Position numbers and translations under genes: made by a program. Below are positions 1 through 11,570 of a stretch of DNA of 64,000 nucleotides, in pieces. The notes under the pieces are model-generated. The model was not told the origin of the DNA. It did not search any database and saw nothing but the letters and a program-made list of their open reading frames with translations. Source of the DNA: Siphonodentalium dalli (lineage: Eukaryota; Mollusca; Scaphopoda; Gadilida; Siphonodentaliidae); assembly GCA_032622095.1 (NCBI GenBank), contig CP136061.1:23934991-23998990 (forward strand). The letters run 5' to 3'. How positions within the stretch are numbered: position 1 is the first letter of the stretch; the number at the start of each line of letters is the position of its first letter.

Positions 1-331
1 TGTCAATTGGAAGCATTGCGCATTGTGATTGTGACGTTGGCAAGTGTTTTTTTCAAAGCATACGAAGCCGGCGTACCAGTATTTCATGTATTCATCGACC
101 TATTGTATCCGTCCCTCCAAATTACGCAGAAAACATTTGGAGGTTCGAATGAGCCATGTCCGTTTGACGTCGAGGTTTTTACTGACCTTCATAGCATCTA
201 AATCCGGTGGAGGAAATGTCGCTCGGCATACACATAGAATTTCTACCACAAGGCTCTGTGTGACATGGATTCGTGGACGCCTAAAATAGAAATGATCAGT
301 TCATGCTTGTATATATTCAACGTTAAAGTGA

Positions 332-500
332 TGTGAAACACTCCGGTTGGGTGAACAGAATCGAAATGGATAAATGGAGAATAATCTTGCTCAAAGTAGT
401 TTTTTTTTATATGAATTTTAACCCAAATTTTAACACACACCGTCAGTCTGATATATGTATTAAACTCAATGATTGTCGATTGTTGCGTCCCGAATCGAGA
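332..500. repeat. Dispersed repeat, copy A
   Basis: The segment beginning TGTGAAACACTCCGGT and ending near a TTGCGTCC motif recurs in diverged form at 16103-16260. The order of blocks is the same: a CTTACTCAAAG-type stretch, then an AACACACA-CGTCA stretch, then GTTGCGTCC. No coding potential is seen. This is a dispersed repeat of unknown class. Confidence 0.5.
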
Positions 501-504
501 TGTA

Positions 505-740
505 AATATTTACAATTGGGCGTAGTTCAGACCGGGTTTTCTATGGAGTTGTATGGTTGATTTCTTTGAGATTTTGGGCGATGTTAGTAGAATGCTACAC
601 CCCCCTGTTAGCATAGCGCCTGCGTACTAATTTATCAGCTTCCCGCACCAGAACAAGTCCATAATTTGTCTTTAAAGATTATCTATCTCTTCATATAACA
701 AGTTTTATATAGTTTCCGGGTATAAAATAATAAATATGAA
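505..740. repeat. Direct repeat flanking the 36-bp minisatellite, left copy
   Basis: This block includes GTAGAATGCTACA and TAGCGCCTG and runs to TGTCTTTAAA. It is repeated in the same orientation at about 1305-1530 with moderate divergence. The two copies bracket the 36-bp minisatellite, so a larger unit was duplicated locally. No gene is recognised. Confidence 0.6.
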
Positions 741-961
741 TTGAAGACACCTGTCCGGAAATGTTTCTATCAATTAATAATGATTTTATTTCGAATTGTC
801 TGGTATAATACATGTTTACTGAAGCTGTATTTATTTTTGTTTGTTATTGTTATTGTTGTGTTGTTGTTTTTGGAGTTTGATGATACGGGGACCATCGAAT
901 ATAAATGAGTACCTTTAGTTATTTTGTACTGAAGTTTCGATTTGTACAATCATGCTGGACA

Positions 962-1248
962 GTCATCAGTGATTATAATAGTGTTTCTGTCGTGACATTC
1001 ATCAGTGATTATAATAGTGTTTCTGTCGTGACATTCATCAGTGATTATAATAGTGTTTCTGTCGTGACATTCATCAGTGATTATAATAGTGTTTCTGTCG
1101 TGACATTCATCAGTGATTATAATAGTGTTTCTGTCGTGACATTCATCAGTGATTATAATAGTGTTTCTGTCGTGACATTCATCAGTGATTATAATAGTGT
1201 TTCTGTCGTGACATTCATCAGTGATTATAATAGTGTTTCTAACAATCA
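962..1248. repeat. 36-bp minisatellite, about 8 copies
   Basis: The unit starts CATCAGTGATTATAATAG and ends GTCGTGACATT, and is repeated head to tail with almost no divergence. Because 36 is a multiple of three and the unit lacks stops in some frames, spurious 12-residue-repeat reading frames exist on both strands. I do not regard either as a gene. Confidence 0.95.
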
Positions 1249-1304
1249 TGGCATTTCTCCAGAGTAATTAATTCAATGGGTTTTTATTTTTGCGATATCG
1301 GCTC

Positions 1305-1530
1305 ACTATTTACAATTGAGCGATGTTTTCTATGGAGTGGTAGGGTCGATTTGCTTCTGATTTTCGGCGATGCTAGTAGAATGCTACATTCCTCCAGTTG
1401 GCGTAGCGCCTGGTTACTAACGTATCAGTTTCACCAACCCGAACAAGTACATGATATGTCTTTAAAACTGCATTTAGACACTCAGTATATATTGTTTCTT
1501 GTTATAAAATTACTAAATACCCGGTATAAT
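1305..1530. repeat. Direct repeat flanking the 36-bp minisatellite, right copy
   Basis: This is the diverged second copy of the 505-740 block, sharing GTAGAATGCTACA, GTAGCGCCTG and TGTCTTTAAAA in the same order. Confidence 0.6.
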
Positions 1531-1954
1531 GTCAGTCTATAGATCACTCCGAACATAAAATGCATGGACACATTACATAAGTAATAACTGTCATGTCAAA
1601 CTAAGCTAATCACATTCACCAACATGTAATAGGTAGTTGATATGAAACAGACAGTAGGTGGTGTAAATTTTTAAAAAATTCCGAAAAAAAGTTGATTTCG
1701 TGTTTCTAGCGGGGGTGGCTATCGAAAACTGGTCGGTAAAAAAAACTTGATAAAACGGAAACAAATTAAAGTCGAGGGTGGGTGGGTCTAGATAATGGCC
1801 AAAGGTAAAAAATCATCACACGTGTCTGAAATATTTTCCGACATCCCCCTGAATCAAGTTGAAAATTACGTTGAGAAAGTTTGACTAATTTGGTAAATAT
1901 TTGAAGACCCACATCATCCGAATTAACGCGACCCACATCCGAATTAACGCTCCT

Positions 1955-2150
1955 AAATTACCATTTCTTTGGCTTTGGGGTTAAACAATACTTTATTTGA
2001 GTCGATGAACCCACACACCAAAGCTCAGAGTTTAGCTATGTTCCAAATCTGTAATTGTTCACCACCTGGAATCTTTGGCATCTTGGCAACTATTCGACTA
2101 ATGCTTCCCGGCATGCTCTCGATACGAAATTGCGTTGAAAAAATTTTGAT
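1955..2150. repeat. Fragment of the Kolobok-like MITE family
   Basis: The stretch with TTTCTTTGGCTTTGGGG, GAGTCGATGAACCC and CTCAGAGTT matches one arm of the inverted-repeat element at 20813-21291. Only one arm is recognisable and the termini are lost, so this is a decayed relative. Confidence 0.55.
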
Positions 2151-2300
2151 ATATAACACGTTTTGGAAAAGTTTATGCTAGAGCATTATTGTTTAGTTAT
2201 TAATCGATTCTGATAACTAAAGCGTCTTTTGACGAAATGTTGTTGTTGTTGTTTGAATCTGATAATATGGGGGGGGGGGGCATCGAATAACTTTACTCAC

Positions 2301-2618
2301 CAAATTGGTCCTCGTTGCGTATACAATTGCTGAATTGAATGGAATCGCACCGGCCGCCATCTCTAGTAGATGACACTTTCTAGTTCTCGAATCGTAGGCC
2401 ACCTTTTTGCATCTGGCTGTATAAGCACAGATAGTCTGACACCGGGCTAAATTAGACGTTGTCCAACTACAGAATTCAACCATGTTTGTTGGACGCACAT
2501 TCAACCTTGCTGGCACAGAACATCCTTCTGCTTGAACAGGTACCATCATATGTGTACGGCCACCAAACTGTATCCCAAATATCAACAGACACATGTATCT
2601 GGTTAAATACGTCAACAT
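2301..2618 (-). CDS. First exon of a secreted PAN/apple-like protein gene
   Basis: Reading starts at an ATG (2616-2618) and gives 106 codons. They end exactly at a strong donor, TTG|GTGAGT, so the exon is phase 0. The N-terminus has a hydrophobic stretch (residues ~9-20, MCLLIFG...) and a likely signal cleavage after a VPVQA motif. A cysteine-rich part follows, with ARCQTICAYT and KVAYD followed by KCHLLE. That spacing and layout match the first exon at 23714-24028, which is 105 codons and also phase 0, with the shared core C-AYT--C-KVAY-----CHLL. PAN/apple domains are extracellular modules binding protein or carbohydrate; the ligand here is unknown. No convincing second exon was found between 1 and 2300, so the gene may be truncated, or its later exons may lie beyond the window or be unrecognisable. 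The poly-G tract at about 2271 lies in the intron. Confidence 0.7.
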
Positions 2619-3289
2619 TATATCTAGTCTCTGAGTGTAGTTGGCTGCGGGATTGAATATTCCGAATAGCAGGAACGGAACGATGAACAGGAACGGGTTC
2701 CAAGAAACAAGTGACTATACCGAGTATATATAACAGGAACAGAAATATAAACTAAATTTACTCGCGTTTTACACAACGCAGCAATGCATATTATAAATCA
2801 TTCGAAAGCTTGAAATATCCCCTTCAGGAAAGGTGCAACATTTATAATCATCACTTTGGAGAATTAAATGTATTAATTACAAAGAACGACGAGTAGTGAA
2901 TCGGCTATTAGCACTCCGAAAAACGGAACAGATTCGTCATAGAAAGTCGCCTATTTTTCACAAATTACGCTATATCAGTCAAGTATTCATAGAAATTAGA
3001 ATAGTATCAACCATGCACTCAACCCAATTATGCTACCATATGATGATACGACGACGAAGAACGCGACCAAATGATAGCGAACAGCATTTCGAATCATTCA
3101 ATGTATCTGCTGTCATGGTTAAATAAGCTATTTGTATGCGCCCCAATGTCCAATGCTATTACCCGATTTCCTGGACGGGGTTTTATTATTCATACAACAA
3201 AGTTGTATGCCTCTTTGTTGTATGCCTAACATCCCGTAAACTCAACATGTATTATTGATCAAAATTACACTAGTTTTAGCACTTTAGTC

Positions 3290-3425
3290 CTGACTCTGTG
3301 GACTGCCACGAACTGTGACTGTTAGTTCCCGGCCATCGCATTGGACACCAGTGCTTGATCTTCTATGCGTGGGTACCCTACACGCCACAGGGAGGGTCAT
3401 ATAACCACTGAACCACCAGCATACA
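3290..3425 (-). repeat. Possible tRNA-derived SINE fragment
   Basis: On the minus strand the segment contains TGGTTCAGTGGTTA, a good RNA polymerase III A-box. No clear B-box follows, so this is only a candidate SINE head. It is not a functional tRNA, because no cloverleaf can be drawn. Confidence 0.25.
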
Positions 3426-3784
3426 AATGACGCGTTCCTTTGAGAGATTTCTATCACATCGATTTAAAAATTCCAATATCTGCGATTAGTAAATACTGCA
3501 TGTAAGGAAACCTTTTTTTGAAATCAAATCTATCGACGGCCAATACCTGGTATACTGCGTATATATAGACACGTGGGCGTGCCGGTAACACACACAGGAG
3601 AGTGTGTCTCGATCTTCTTATGGGGTCTTTTACATTGGTGTAGATCTGTGTACAGTTCCACGCGCATACTAGTGTAAACGGGTTTATACCACGATTGCCG
3701 ATCTTACTATATAAATAAAGCATTCTGTTTAAATTTTACATTTAATTAACACCTGTTGATTAAACGTACCTACTGTTGATTAAA

Positions 3785-3951
3785 CTTCGCAGAGTGAATT
3801 GATCTTTCTCTATACAATTTGAACGGAAAAGTGTTTATCCATCGCATTGTAAAGATCGTGGCATAAACTTCGCAGAGTGGATTAAACTTTCTCCATACAA
3901 TTTGAACGGAAAAGTGTTTATTCATCGCATTGTATTGATCGTGGCATAAAC
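3785..3951. repeat. 83-bp tandem duplication
   Basis: Two adjacent copies share CTTCGCAGAGTG, then ATACAATTTGAACGG and ATCGTGGCATAAAC. They are offset by 83 bases with a few substitutions. The duplication abuts the foldback element at 3955. Confidence 0.85.
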
Positions 3952-3954
3952 AAA

Positions 3955-4094
3955 ATATACGCATAGTGTTTCTGAATAACAAATTTAATCCACTCGTGGG
4001 ATTGGTGATTTACACCACTCGCTGAAGCTCGTGGTGTAAATCGCCAATCCCACTCGTGGATTAAATTTGTTATTCAGAAACACTATGCGTATAT
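3955..4094. mobile_element. Foldback element with CTCG loop (copy 1)
   Basis: This is a near-perfect inverted repeat with arms of about 63 bases: ATATACGCATAGTGTTTC at the left, reverse-complemented at the right. The central loop is ACTCGCTGAAGCTCGT. It resembles the hairpins at 10251 and 19659, which have unrelated arms but a related apex. It has no coding capacity. Confidence 0.8.
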
Positions 4095-5153
4095 TCTATA
4101 TACATGTATCACTAGTTGACACTAGTATACGTGTAGAAATGTACATAGACAGAAATGCACAGAGAAAGAAAACGGTATTCGTTGGTTCGTTACACAAGTC
4201 ACGGTCAGCACCGAGGGATTGCGACAGGCGAATCGGATTTGATTAATCGTTACCGGGGTTTGGTGTATGTGTGCTTAATCTGTGTATGTTCAACACACGT
4301 ATCCAAGCTAATCCATGGCATCAGGAGGTTCGCAAAGGTGATCACATTTAAGTACTTGGTATATGGTCGAGCAAACATCTGGGACGATTTTGCATATTGC
4401 TGAATCAGAAATCTGAAACTCGGTTCGCAACCAGAAGGCAGGAATCGCAGAGTGACAAATATTGTTTTGATACGGCGTCTGAATGAGTGCGTCGTGTTTC
4501 TTGTTTCTCGTAGACTCGACTCTACTCGGCTGAATTTATTAACAACGATGTTGAAAGTCTCCTTGCAGTTTAAAGCTCGTGGGCTTTGTCTGATTCAAGG
4601 GGGGTACCTATAGGCACGTCCCTGTTCGGCTTTTGTCTGCTGATAGTGCATGATTCATTTTTTGTGTGGCCTAAACTGATGCGTTGCGTAGTGAATTGTC
4701 CAATACCTATATATGTACTGTTGAGCGCCCGTTCACTGCCAACAATCATGCACATATCTACACCAATGTATCTGTATATATTGCAGTGCAGGAACCAATT
4801 CTGGTTGTAGACGCACAGGTCCAGGTGCTACCACGGCCGAGTAACTTTATAACCCTGCGGTGAATCCAGTAGCGTTCATTAACGTGCATACACCGAAGCG
4901 TGTACACGGGTCAGCCATTAATGTCCGCGCCCGATCGGAGAGCGAACTGCACCCACGACAACATACATGGACAAGTGTTGTAATGGGGGGGGGGGGTGGG
5001 GGGAGTCGGCATTTTGCATTCGGATCTTTATTCAGTGATCTCGAATGAGACTTTTCAGCCTGACAAACTTGGTGTTGGTATCTGACCGAGTTCTGATTTT
5101 TGTCAGAATACCCTGACCAGGTTGCAATCCCCGGTCCGCTACCTCTCGGCTGC

Positions 5154-5506
5154 CGACGTCACTCATTTGAAATATTTGTCGATATTACACTGTTACTGAG
5201 AGGCGATCTAATTAATAAATAGGATATTACTTGGTTGGTTTGATATTACAAGCATCATATCAGCCTTCTATACTTTCGGGTTCTGCAACATCTGTGTAAT
5301 AATTAGAGGATATTACTTGGTTGGTTTGATATTAAGCCCTATATCCACCCGAGGTAATCTTATATCAGCCTGAGACCGAAACTATAGAAAGCTGATATGA
5401 TGCCTATAATATCAAACCAACCAATAAATATCATATTTATTGATTAGATCGTCTCTTAGTAACAGTGTAATATCGACAACTATTTCAAATGAGTGACGTC
5501 ATAAAA
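5154..5506. mobile_element. MITE with ~130-bp terminal inverted repeats
   Basis: The left arm starts GACGTCACTCATTTGAAATA and continues through TTGTCGATATTACACTG, and the right arm is its diverged reverse complement ending CAAATGAGTGACGTC. The arms enclose a short centre with TTGGTTGGTTTGATATTA in both orientations. It is non-coding, and no target duplication could be assigned with confidence. Confidence 0.75.
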
Positions 5507-5574
5507 TAGATGTATACACATTATTTAACAGTGAACACTATAGTTACAATATATCGCAAAACCATTTATGATGT

Positions 5575-5660
5575 AGTAAAATGGTATTACTCTGATTGGT
5601 GATGTCGTAAAATGGTATTACTCGGATTGGTGATGTCGTAAAATGATACGACTCGGTTTA
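5575..5660. repeat. Short tandem repeat (about 30 bp, 3 copies)
   Basis: Units carry GATGT(A/C)GTAAAATGGTATTACTC followed by GGATTGGT. There are three imperfect copies just upstream of the 33-bp minisatellite. Confidence 0.7.
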
Positions 5661-5767
5661 ATGTCAAATTGAAGCGACATTCACCTTGTTCGACAACAAG
5701 CCGTTCTGGGAAAACATGTCATATCTAATTTATATAATGTCAAATGAGGGGTCTCTGGGGGTAAACG

Positions 5768-6995
5768 CTATATAATATATCCACTATGTCTGTAATCGAT
5801 GCTTATAATGTATCCACTATGTCTGTAATCGATGCTTATAATATATCCACTATGTCTGTAATCGATGCTTATAATGTATCCACTATGTCTGTAATCGATG
5901 CTTATAATGTATCCACTATGTCTGTAATCGATGCTTATAATATATCCACTATGTCTGTAATCGATGCTTATAATATATCCACTATGTCTGTAATCGATGC
6001 TTATAATGTATCCACTATGTCTGTAATCGATGCTTATAATATATCCACTATGTCTGTAATCGATGCTTATAATATATCCACTATGTCTGTAATCGATGCT
6101 TATAATATATCCACTATGTCTGTAATCGATGCTTATAATATATCCACTATGTCTGTAATCGATGCTATATAATGTATCCACTATGTCTGTAATCGATGCT
6201 TATAATATATCCACTATGTCTGTAATCGATGCTATATAATATATCCACTATGTCTGTAATCGATGCTTATAATATATCCACTATGTATGTAATCGATGCT
6301 TATAATATATCCACTATGTCTGTAATCGATGCTTATAATATATCCACTATGTCTGTAATAGATGCTTATAATATATCCACTATGTCTGTAATCGATGCTT
6401 ATAATATATCCACTATGTCTGTAATCGATGCTTATAATATATCCACTATGTCTGTAATCGATGCTTATAATGTATCCACTATGTCTGTAATCGATGCTTA
6501 TAATGTATCCACTATGTCTGTAATCGATGCTTATAATATATCCACTATGTCTGTAATCGATGCTATATAATATATCCACTATGTCTGTAATCGATGCTTA
6601 TAATATATCCACTATGTCTGTAATCGATGCTTATAATATATCCACTATGTCTGTAATCGATGCTTATAATATATCCACTATGTCTGTAATCGATGCTTAT
6701 AATATATCCACTATGTCTGTAATCGATGCTTATAGTATATAATATATCCACTATGTCTGTAATCGATGCGTATAATATATCCACTATGTCTGTAATCGAT
6801 GCTAAATAATATATCCACTATGTCTGTAATCGATGCTTATAATATATCTGTAATCGATGCTTATAATATATCCACTATGTCTGTAATCGATGCTTATAAT
6901 GTATAATTAACGTTGGCGTATATATAATATATCCACTATGTCTGTAATCGATGCTTATAATATATCCACTATGTCTGTAATCGATGCTTATAGTT
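5768..6995. repeat. 33-bp minisatellite, over 30 copies
   Basis: The unit is TATAATRTATCCACTATGTC followed by TGTAATCGATGCT. Most copies are identical except for an A/G at one site; a few have short insertions such as GCTATATAAT. Open frames of 11-residue repeats occur on both strands because 33 is divisible by three and the unit lacks stops. I treat these as by-products, not genes. Confidence 0.97.
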
Positions 6996-7031
6996 TATAA
7001 TTAGCCGTTACGACCATCTATTGCATCATTT

Positions 7032-7097
7032 AGTGAGAAAGATAAGGGCATTTTAATATACATATATATATATTAAAATGCCCTTATCTTCTCACTA
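7032..7097. repeat. AT-rich perfect hairpin
   Basis: AGTGAGAA(A)GATAAGGGCA is mirrored as TGCCCTTATCTTCTCACT around a TATATA centre. It sits directly after the 33-bp minisatellite and before a TCTGTCTGTC-rich repeat head, so it may be the terminus of a non-autonomous element. Confidence 0.7.
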
Positions 7098-7567
7098 TAA
7101 TATATAAAAGTAGGATCTGTCTATCTGTCTTCTGTATGTCTGTCTGTCCTGATTTTTCTCTCAGCCCTGGACCGAGTTCAATCAAATTTTATCCCAATTA
7201 TTATAATCATGCATGTATACCAATACATTTTAACAGAACATTAATAATTTGAACAACTTTTCAAAACTACCAAAACAATAAGAAGTAACATATTGTTCAA
7301 ATTCCAACACAGCCTCTCAATAACAGCACGCAGCGAGCGCGAGTACACGATCGATATGAGGTGACGTAGGTGGTTCAACGGCTTTTTGTGAAGTAGACTT
7401 CATTATTGTTTAGCAATATCGGAAATGTGTTCATGTAAACCGCATGGCGAAATGTACTGATTATGTGAATGTAGATGGTTTGTGATTATATCTATTTATA
7501 TTGATTAATTTGTTTTCAATTCGGAACGTGAATTTTTAATGATAATTCGGTCTAAGTTTGCTCTGAT

Positions 7568-7680
7568 AACTTTACTCACCAAAGGTGGTCCTCGTTGCGT
7601 ATACGGATCGTAAGCTACCATTTGGCATCTGGCTGAGAATGCACCAATAGTCTGGTATTGATCCAGTTAATGTCACACAG
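7568..7680 (-). pseudogene. Decayed PAN-like exon fragment
   Basis: On the minus strand this segment repeats the 3' part of the 2301-2618 exon. It has the donor region TTTGGTGAGTAAAG, a GTATACGCAACGAGGACC block, and further 5' the GCATCTGGCTG/GTAAGC cysteine-motif region. The stretch between these blocks is missing, so the exon is internally deleted and has no full frame. It is a relic of the same secreted-protein family. Confidence 0.6.
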
Positions 7681-8309
7681 TGTGGTGTCCTTGTGTAATG
7701 GTCTGGGTCCATTGGCGAGAGACCACTCGGACAACGACTTTACTCCACAATCAATTTATCAAATGTGAGTACCCGGGTGTTACATTTTCCTCACCAGTAG
7801 GCTTCACAATATCAATATCATATGATGACGAACATGGACATATCATTACATCTCCTTTTTTATGAACATATAATACATAACAGCATATATATACATGTAC
7901 ATTATATTGTTTACTAATAAAAACATTATTATGACTGGTTTGCAATCCCTTTGAAACCTTCTTATTTTGGGTACATCTTGTTGAGTTGCTTGTACAACTG
8001 GTGGCATAGATATATCACTGCTATATTAATTCTGAAGTTCTCTTTGAAAATTATGGAACTCTGGTGTAACTAAGAATTTTATTCTAGACTACGAATACCC
8101 GAATTTACATTGTAAGTAGGTGGTTTATGGATATTGTATACTTCTGGTGAAAATGTGTAATTTTCTAATGTTTTAGCAAATCTGTCCTATCTCTCATGTA
8201 AGGTTGTCCACGTTCAGATAGAACTCTCTTAGATCGATCTGAAACTTATCCAAGAAATCAAGCTTTAGAGTTCCGAGTATTACCCTTACCCAAATGTATT
8301 GTTACACTG

Positions 8310-8735
8310 TCACCCGTTTTTATTTCAGGTAATTCTTTGGAACTATGTATGCGGACCTGGCAGTGGTGGTCCAGTGAAGGGGGGGGGGGGGTCCGGTGCG
8401 GTCCGGTCAAGCTCTCGGTTGTCCGGTATTCACCCGTTTTTATTTCAGGTAATTCTTTGGAACTATGTATGCGGACCTGGCAGTGGTGGTCCAGTGAAGA
8501 GGCGGTCCGGTGCGGTCCGGTCAAGCTCTCGGTTGTCCGGTATTCTATCTGAAACTTATCCAAGAAATCAAGCTTTAGTGTTCCGAGTATTACCCTTACC
8601 CAAATGTATTGTTACACTGTCACCCGTTTTTATTTCAGGTAATTCTTTGGAACTATGTATGCGGACCTGGCAGTGGTGGTCCAGTGAAGAGGCGGTCCGG
8701 TGCGGTCCGGTCAAGCTCTCGGTTGTCCGGTATTC
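8310..8735. repeat. Local segment triplication inside the gypsy remnant
   Basis: The block CACCCGTTTTTATTTCAGG through GGACCTGGCAGTGGTGGTCC to GGTTGTCCGGTATTC occurs three times. Copies two and three are nearly identical, and copy one carries a poly-G expansion near 8380. The copies contain GCGGTCCGGT motifs also seen at the end of the neighbouring MITE. Long open frames here are by-products of the duplication. Confidence 0.85.
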
Positions 8736-8809
8736 TAGCCTTGACAACGTTTTGTTCTTAGCATTGACAACTGAATATATTCCAGATAGATTGGTCAATT
8801 TCCGACATG

Positions 8810-9097
8810 CAGGGATGCGTATCGCCGTACCGGTAATGGTGCAGTTACTTCGAGTTAGATATTGCCAACTTTAGGCTAGTATATCGCGATTCGCGTACAA
8901 TGTTCAATACATTGAAATGTAGATGAGGGATAGTTGACATGGTATTGACCCAGTACTTGTCATATACAATGTATTAAAGTTCGCGAACCGGTACAATACC
9001 GGACCGCCATGGGTGGACTGGTCCAAAACGGTCCGATGACAGCTGTCCGGTCCGGTCCGCGGTACCGGCTTTTTTTGCGGTCCGGTCCGCATCCCTA
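8810..9097. mobile_element. hAT-like MITE
   Basis: The termini are AGGGATGCG at 8811 and its complement CGCATCCCT ending at 9096, preceded by C and followed by A as in hAT (C/TA)GGG ends. Internal sub-terminal sequence is rich in CCGGTACC and GGTCCGG. The flanking eight bases do not match, so a target duplication is not proven. It is non-coding and lies within the gypsy remnant. Confidence 0.5.
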
Positions 9098-10250
9098 TAC
9101 TGGAAACCTTTTCATAATTGACTTTTTCCTTTCCTTTTTAATTCATTTTGTTTCTCATTTTAATAACTCCGTCTTGCACACTGAAACATTTGTAATATAG
9201 TCCTCAAATTTAACAATTGTGCAGGAGACATTCCACGCTCTAAAGGAACTGCAATGTACTGAAGCAGTGCAATAAATAGATCTTCATTTTTATGCTTGGA
9301 TTTCTTAAGCACATTCTTAATAATGTTGACACCAATTTCAGCCTTCCCATTACCATGTGAATGGTATGGAGCCGAAGAAGTTTGCTTAATTTTTTACTTT
9401 TCATAACATTTCGTGAATGTCATCCTGGTGAAATAGGAAGCGTTATCGCTGCGAAGAACCTTAGGATGTCCATGCCTTCCAAAAGTGGACTTCAAATGTT
9501 GAATAGTTCATTAACTACTTGTATTATTCAGAAGAGCTGAATAATTACTGAAATAATCTATCACAACCAAATTATCATTTCATTCCAAAGTGAAAAGATC
9601 TATACCAAACTTCAATTTCGAATTCGTAAATTAACAACCGCTGTTTACCTTTGGTATTTTTGACATACTTCACAAGATTTGACCAACTTTGTGATATATT
9701 GGTTCACTCCTGGTCAGTATTTTTATTTCTAAGGGACCAGCATTGCATTTCTCATTGATGATGGAATGACAATTCTAGACCCTTTCCTCAAAATTCCATT
9801 GAGAACATACAATTCCTCTTGTATTAGATATAATGAAATTCGACCAATACATTCTTTAGCAATTCTGTATGCAAATACATAATCACATTTTGCATAACCT
9901 TATCTTTCGCCGTTTCATCTTGAGTCTTACACAATTGTATATCAGATACTGTAAATTCTTTCCAATCATGTCAATATGCACATTTATCCATGACATTTGT
10001 CGTCTACTATATATAGATACAGGCTGCAAAAATAAACAATGGGTTTATTTTAGCACGTGCTAAATACAAAAAGAACGGCTACTTCAACTATCGCAATAAA
10101 TGCACGTGCTCAGATCGAACTACAAACGAAAATCTTGCAATCGATTTAAATGTTTCCTGAAGAAATTCCCCATTAATTTCTTATCCCATTTTACCAGATT
10201 TAATAGTTATTAACGACTTTTAAACTTTGTTGATGGATAAAAACAATACC

Positions 10251-10389
10251 CATATAGTTGGTGAGATACAAAGCTTATGTTCGCTCGTATGGTTCAGCAA
10301 ATGTAGGGATACCTCGCTGAAGCTCGGTCCCCCGTTTGCTGAATCATACTCGCGAAAATAAACCTTGTATCTCGTCAAACTATATGGAT
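10251..10389. mobile_element. Foldback element with CTCG loop (copy 2)
   Basis: The arms begin CATATAGTTGGTGAGATACA and are mirrored imperfectly at the right (TGTATCTCGTCAAACTATATG). The loop is ACCTCGCTGAAGCTCGGT, close to the loop of the 3955 element. The following sequence shares ACTAGTTGACACT with that downstream of the 3955 element. Confidence 0.75.
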
Positions 10390-10698
10390 ATTCTATATTT
10401 ATTTATACACCATGATTTGGACTAGTTGACACTTTATCAGATTTAATTCTTGCAATAGCCAAAGAAGTAAATGTAACAATATGAGAATATATCTGTAACT
10501 TTATCATTAATCTCAACAAAATATGACTGAAAATGTTTTAGTTGTCAAAGCAGTTTTAATATCTACAAACTCTGCTTCACGAGGAGATTCCCATGAGCAT
10601 TCATCTGATTTCCGTAAAAGTTTTCTCATTGAGCTAACACAAGCTGATAAATTTGGTACAAATTTACCCACATAATTAACACACGCACGTTTAACCAT

Positions 10699-10815
10699 TT
10701 CAAAATGGATTTTCTCAAAATCTGCCAGGAATTTCTTTGTGAAATTTGGTACAAGTAATTAGTGTGACGTAATTAAGAACCATCGATCCGTTGAAAATTA
10801 TAACCTCATTTACTT
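10699..10815. repeat. Dispersed repeat, matching 17972-18090
   Basis: TTTCAAAATGGATTTTCTCA, AGGAATTTCTTTGTGAAATT, and GAACCATC..GTTGAAAATTATAACCTCATTTA recur in the same order and orientation at 17972-18090, about 80% alike by eye. The class is unknown. Confidence 0.7.
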
Positions 10816-10845
10816 TACTTTTATGTCATGAAAAATATATAAAAC

Positions 10846-11570
10846 TAGCTGATGTGCCCGACTTCGTTCCGGGCTATTTAGGGATTTCTTTGTGATCGCC
10901 ACCGTCTGGGCATATTAAACAGCGTCGGTCCAGAAATATGCCTATATGAGCGAGGTCAAAGTCAAAGCCAAGGATACGATCCCACGTGAAATTGGACCCG
11001 CCCATATGTTTCCGATATCAAAGTAGGCCTACATACCAAATTTGAGTCGGATCGGTCGAGGTCCAGAAACATATGAGCGTATATGAGCGAGATCAAGGTC
11101 AAGTTCAACGACACGGTCGCACATGAAATTGGACCTGCCCATATTGTTCCCGGGATCAAACTAGGCCTGCATACCAAATTTAAGTCGGATTAGTCGAGCA
11201 GTTTTCGAGTCTATAAGACACATACACACATTCACACACAGACAGAAGTTCCAAAAATATATCATAGACTAGCAGATGTGTCCGACTTCGTCCGGGCTAT
11301 TTAGGGAACAACGCTGAAAAGTATTAGGAGAAAGAAAAAAACTGTTGTTCGATCGGTCCAGAAACATGTCTATATGAGCATATATGAGCGAGGTCAAGGA
11401 CACGATCGCACGTTAAATTGGACCCGCCCATATTGTTCCCGGGATCAAAGTAGCCTACATACCAAATTTGAGTCGGATCGGTCGCGCAGTTTTCAAGTAT
11501 ATAACACACATACATACAGGCATAGAGATAGAGCGACAGAGAGAAGTTCCAAAATATATAGGAGATTTCA
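10846..11570. repeat. Two tandem copies of a short retroposon-like repeat
   Basis: Both copies start ACTAGCTGATGTGCCCGACT or a close variant, then TTCG(T)CCGGGCTATTTAGGG. They contain GGACCCGCCCATAT, and ACCAAATTTGAGTCGGATCG in both or close variants. They end in CACACATAC..ACAGACAGAAGTTCCAAA. This looks like the 3' region of an RTE-type LINE or a SINE mobilised by one. Related heads occur at about 22870 and 62415. Confidence 0.6.

Larger units (their letters stand above)
8190..10745 (-). pseudogene. Decayed Ty3/gypsy-type retrotransposon pol remnant
   Basis: Order on the minus strand fits pol. A reverse-transcriptase/RNase H junction piece lies at about 10745-10513, with the motif NYVGKFVPNLS. 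Integrase-like sequence follows at about 9700-9190, with a zinc-finger-like CQKYQR and the core motif PYHSHGNGKAE. A post-integrase piece is at about 8330-8190, with EIKTGDSVTIHLGK. Frames are broken repeatedly. Gag and LTRs were not found. Insertions interrupt it: a hairpin element at 10251, a hAT-like MITE at 8810, and a local triplication at 8320-8735. It is inactive. Confidence 0.65.

Noticed and set aside
5768-6995. CRISPR-like array
   Set aside because: The units are contiguous 33-bp copies without unique spacers, in animal DNA.
8299-8874. 191-codon frame
   Set aside because: It is created by the local triplication; the repeated block is on the antisense side of the gypsy remnant.
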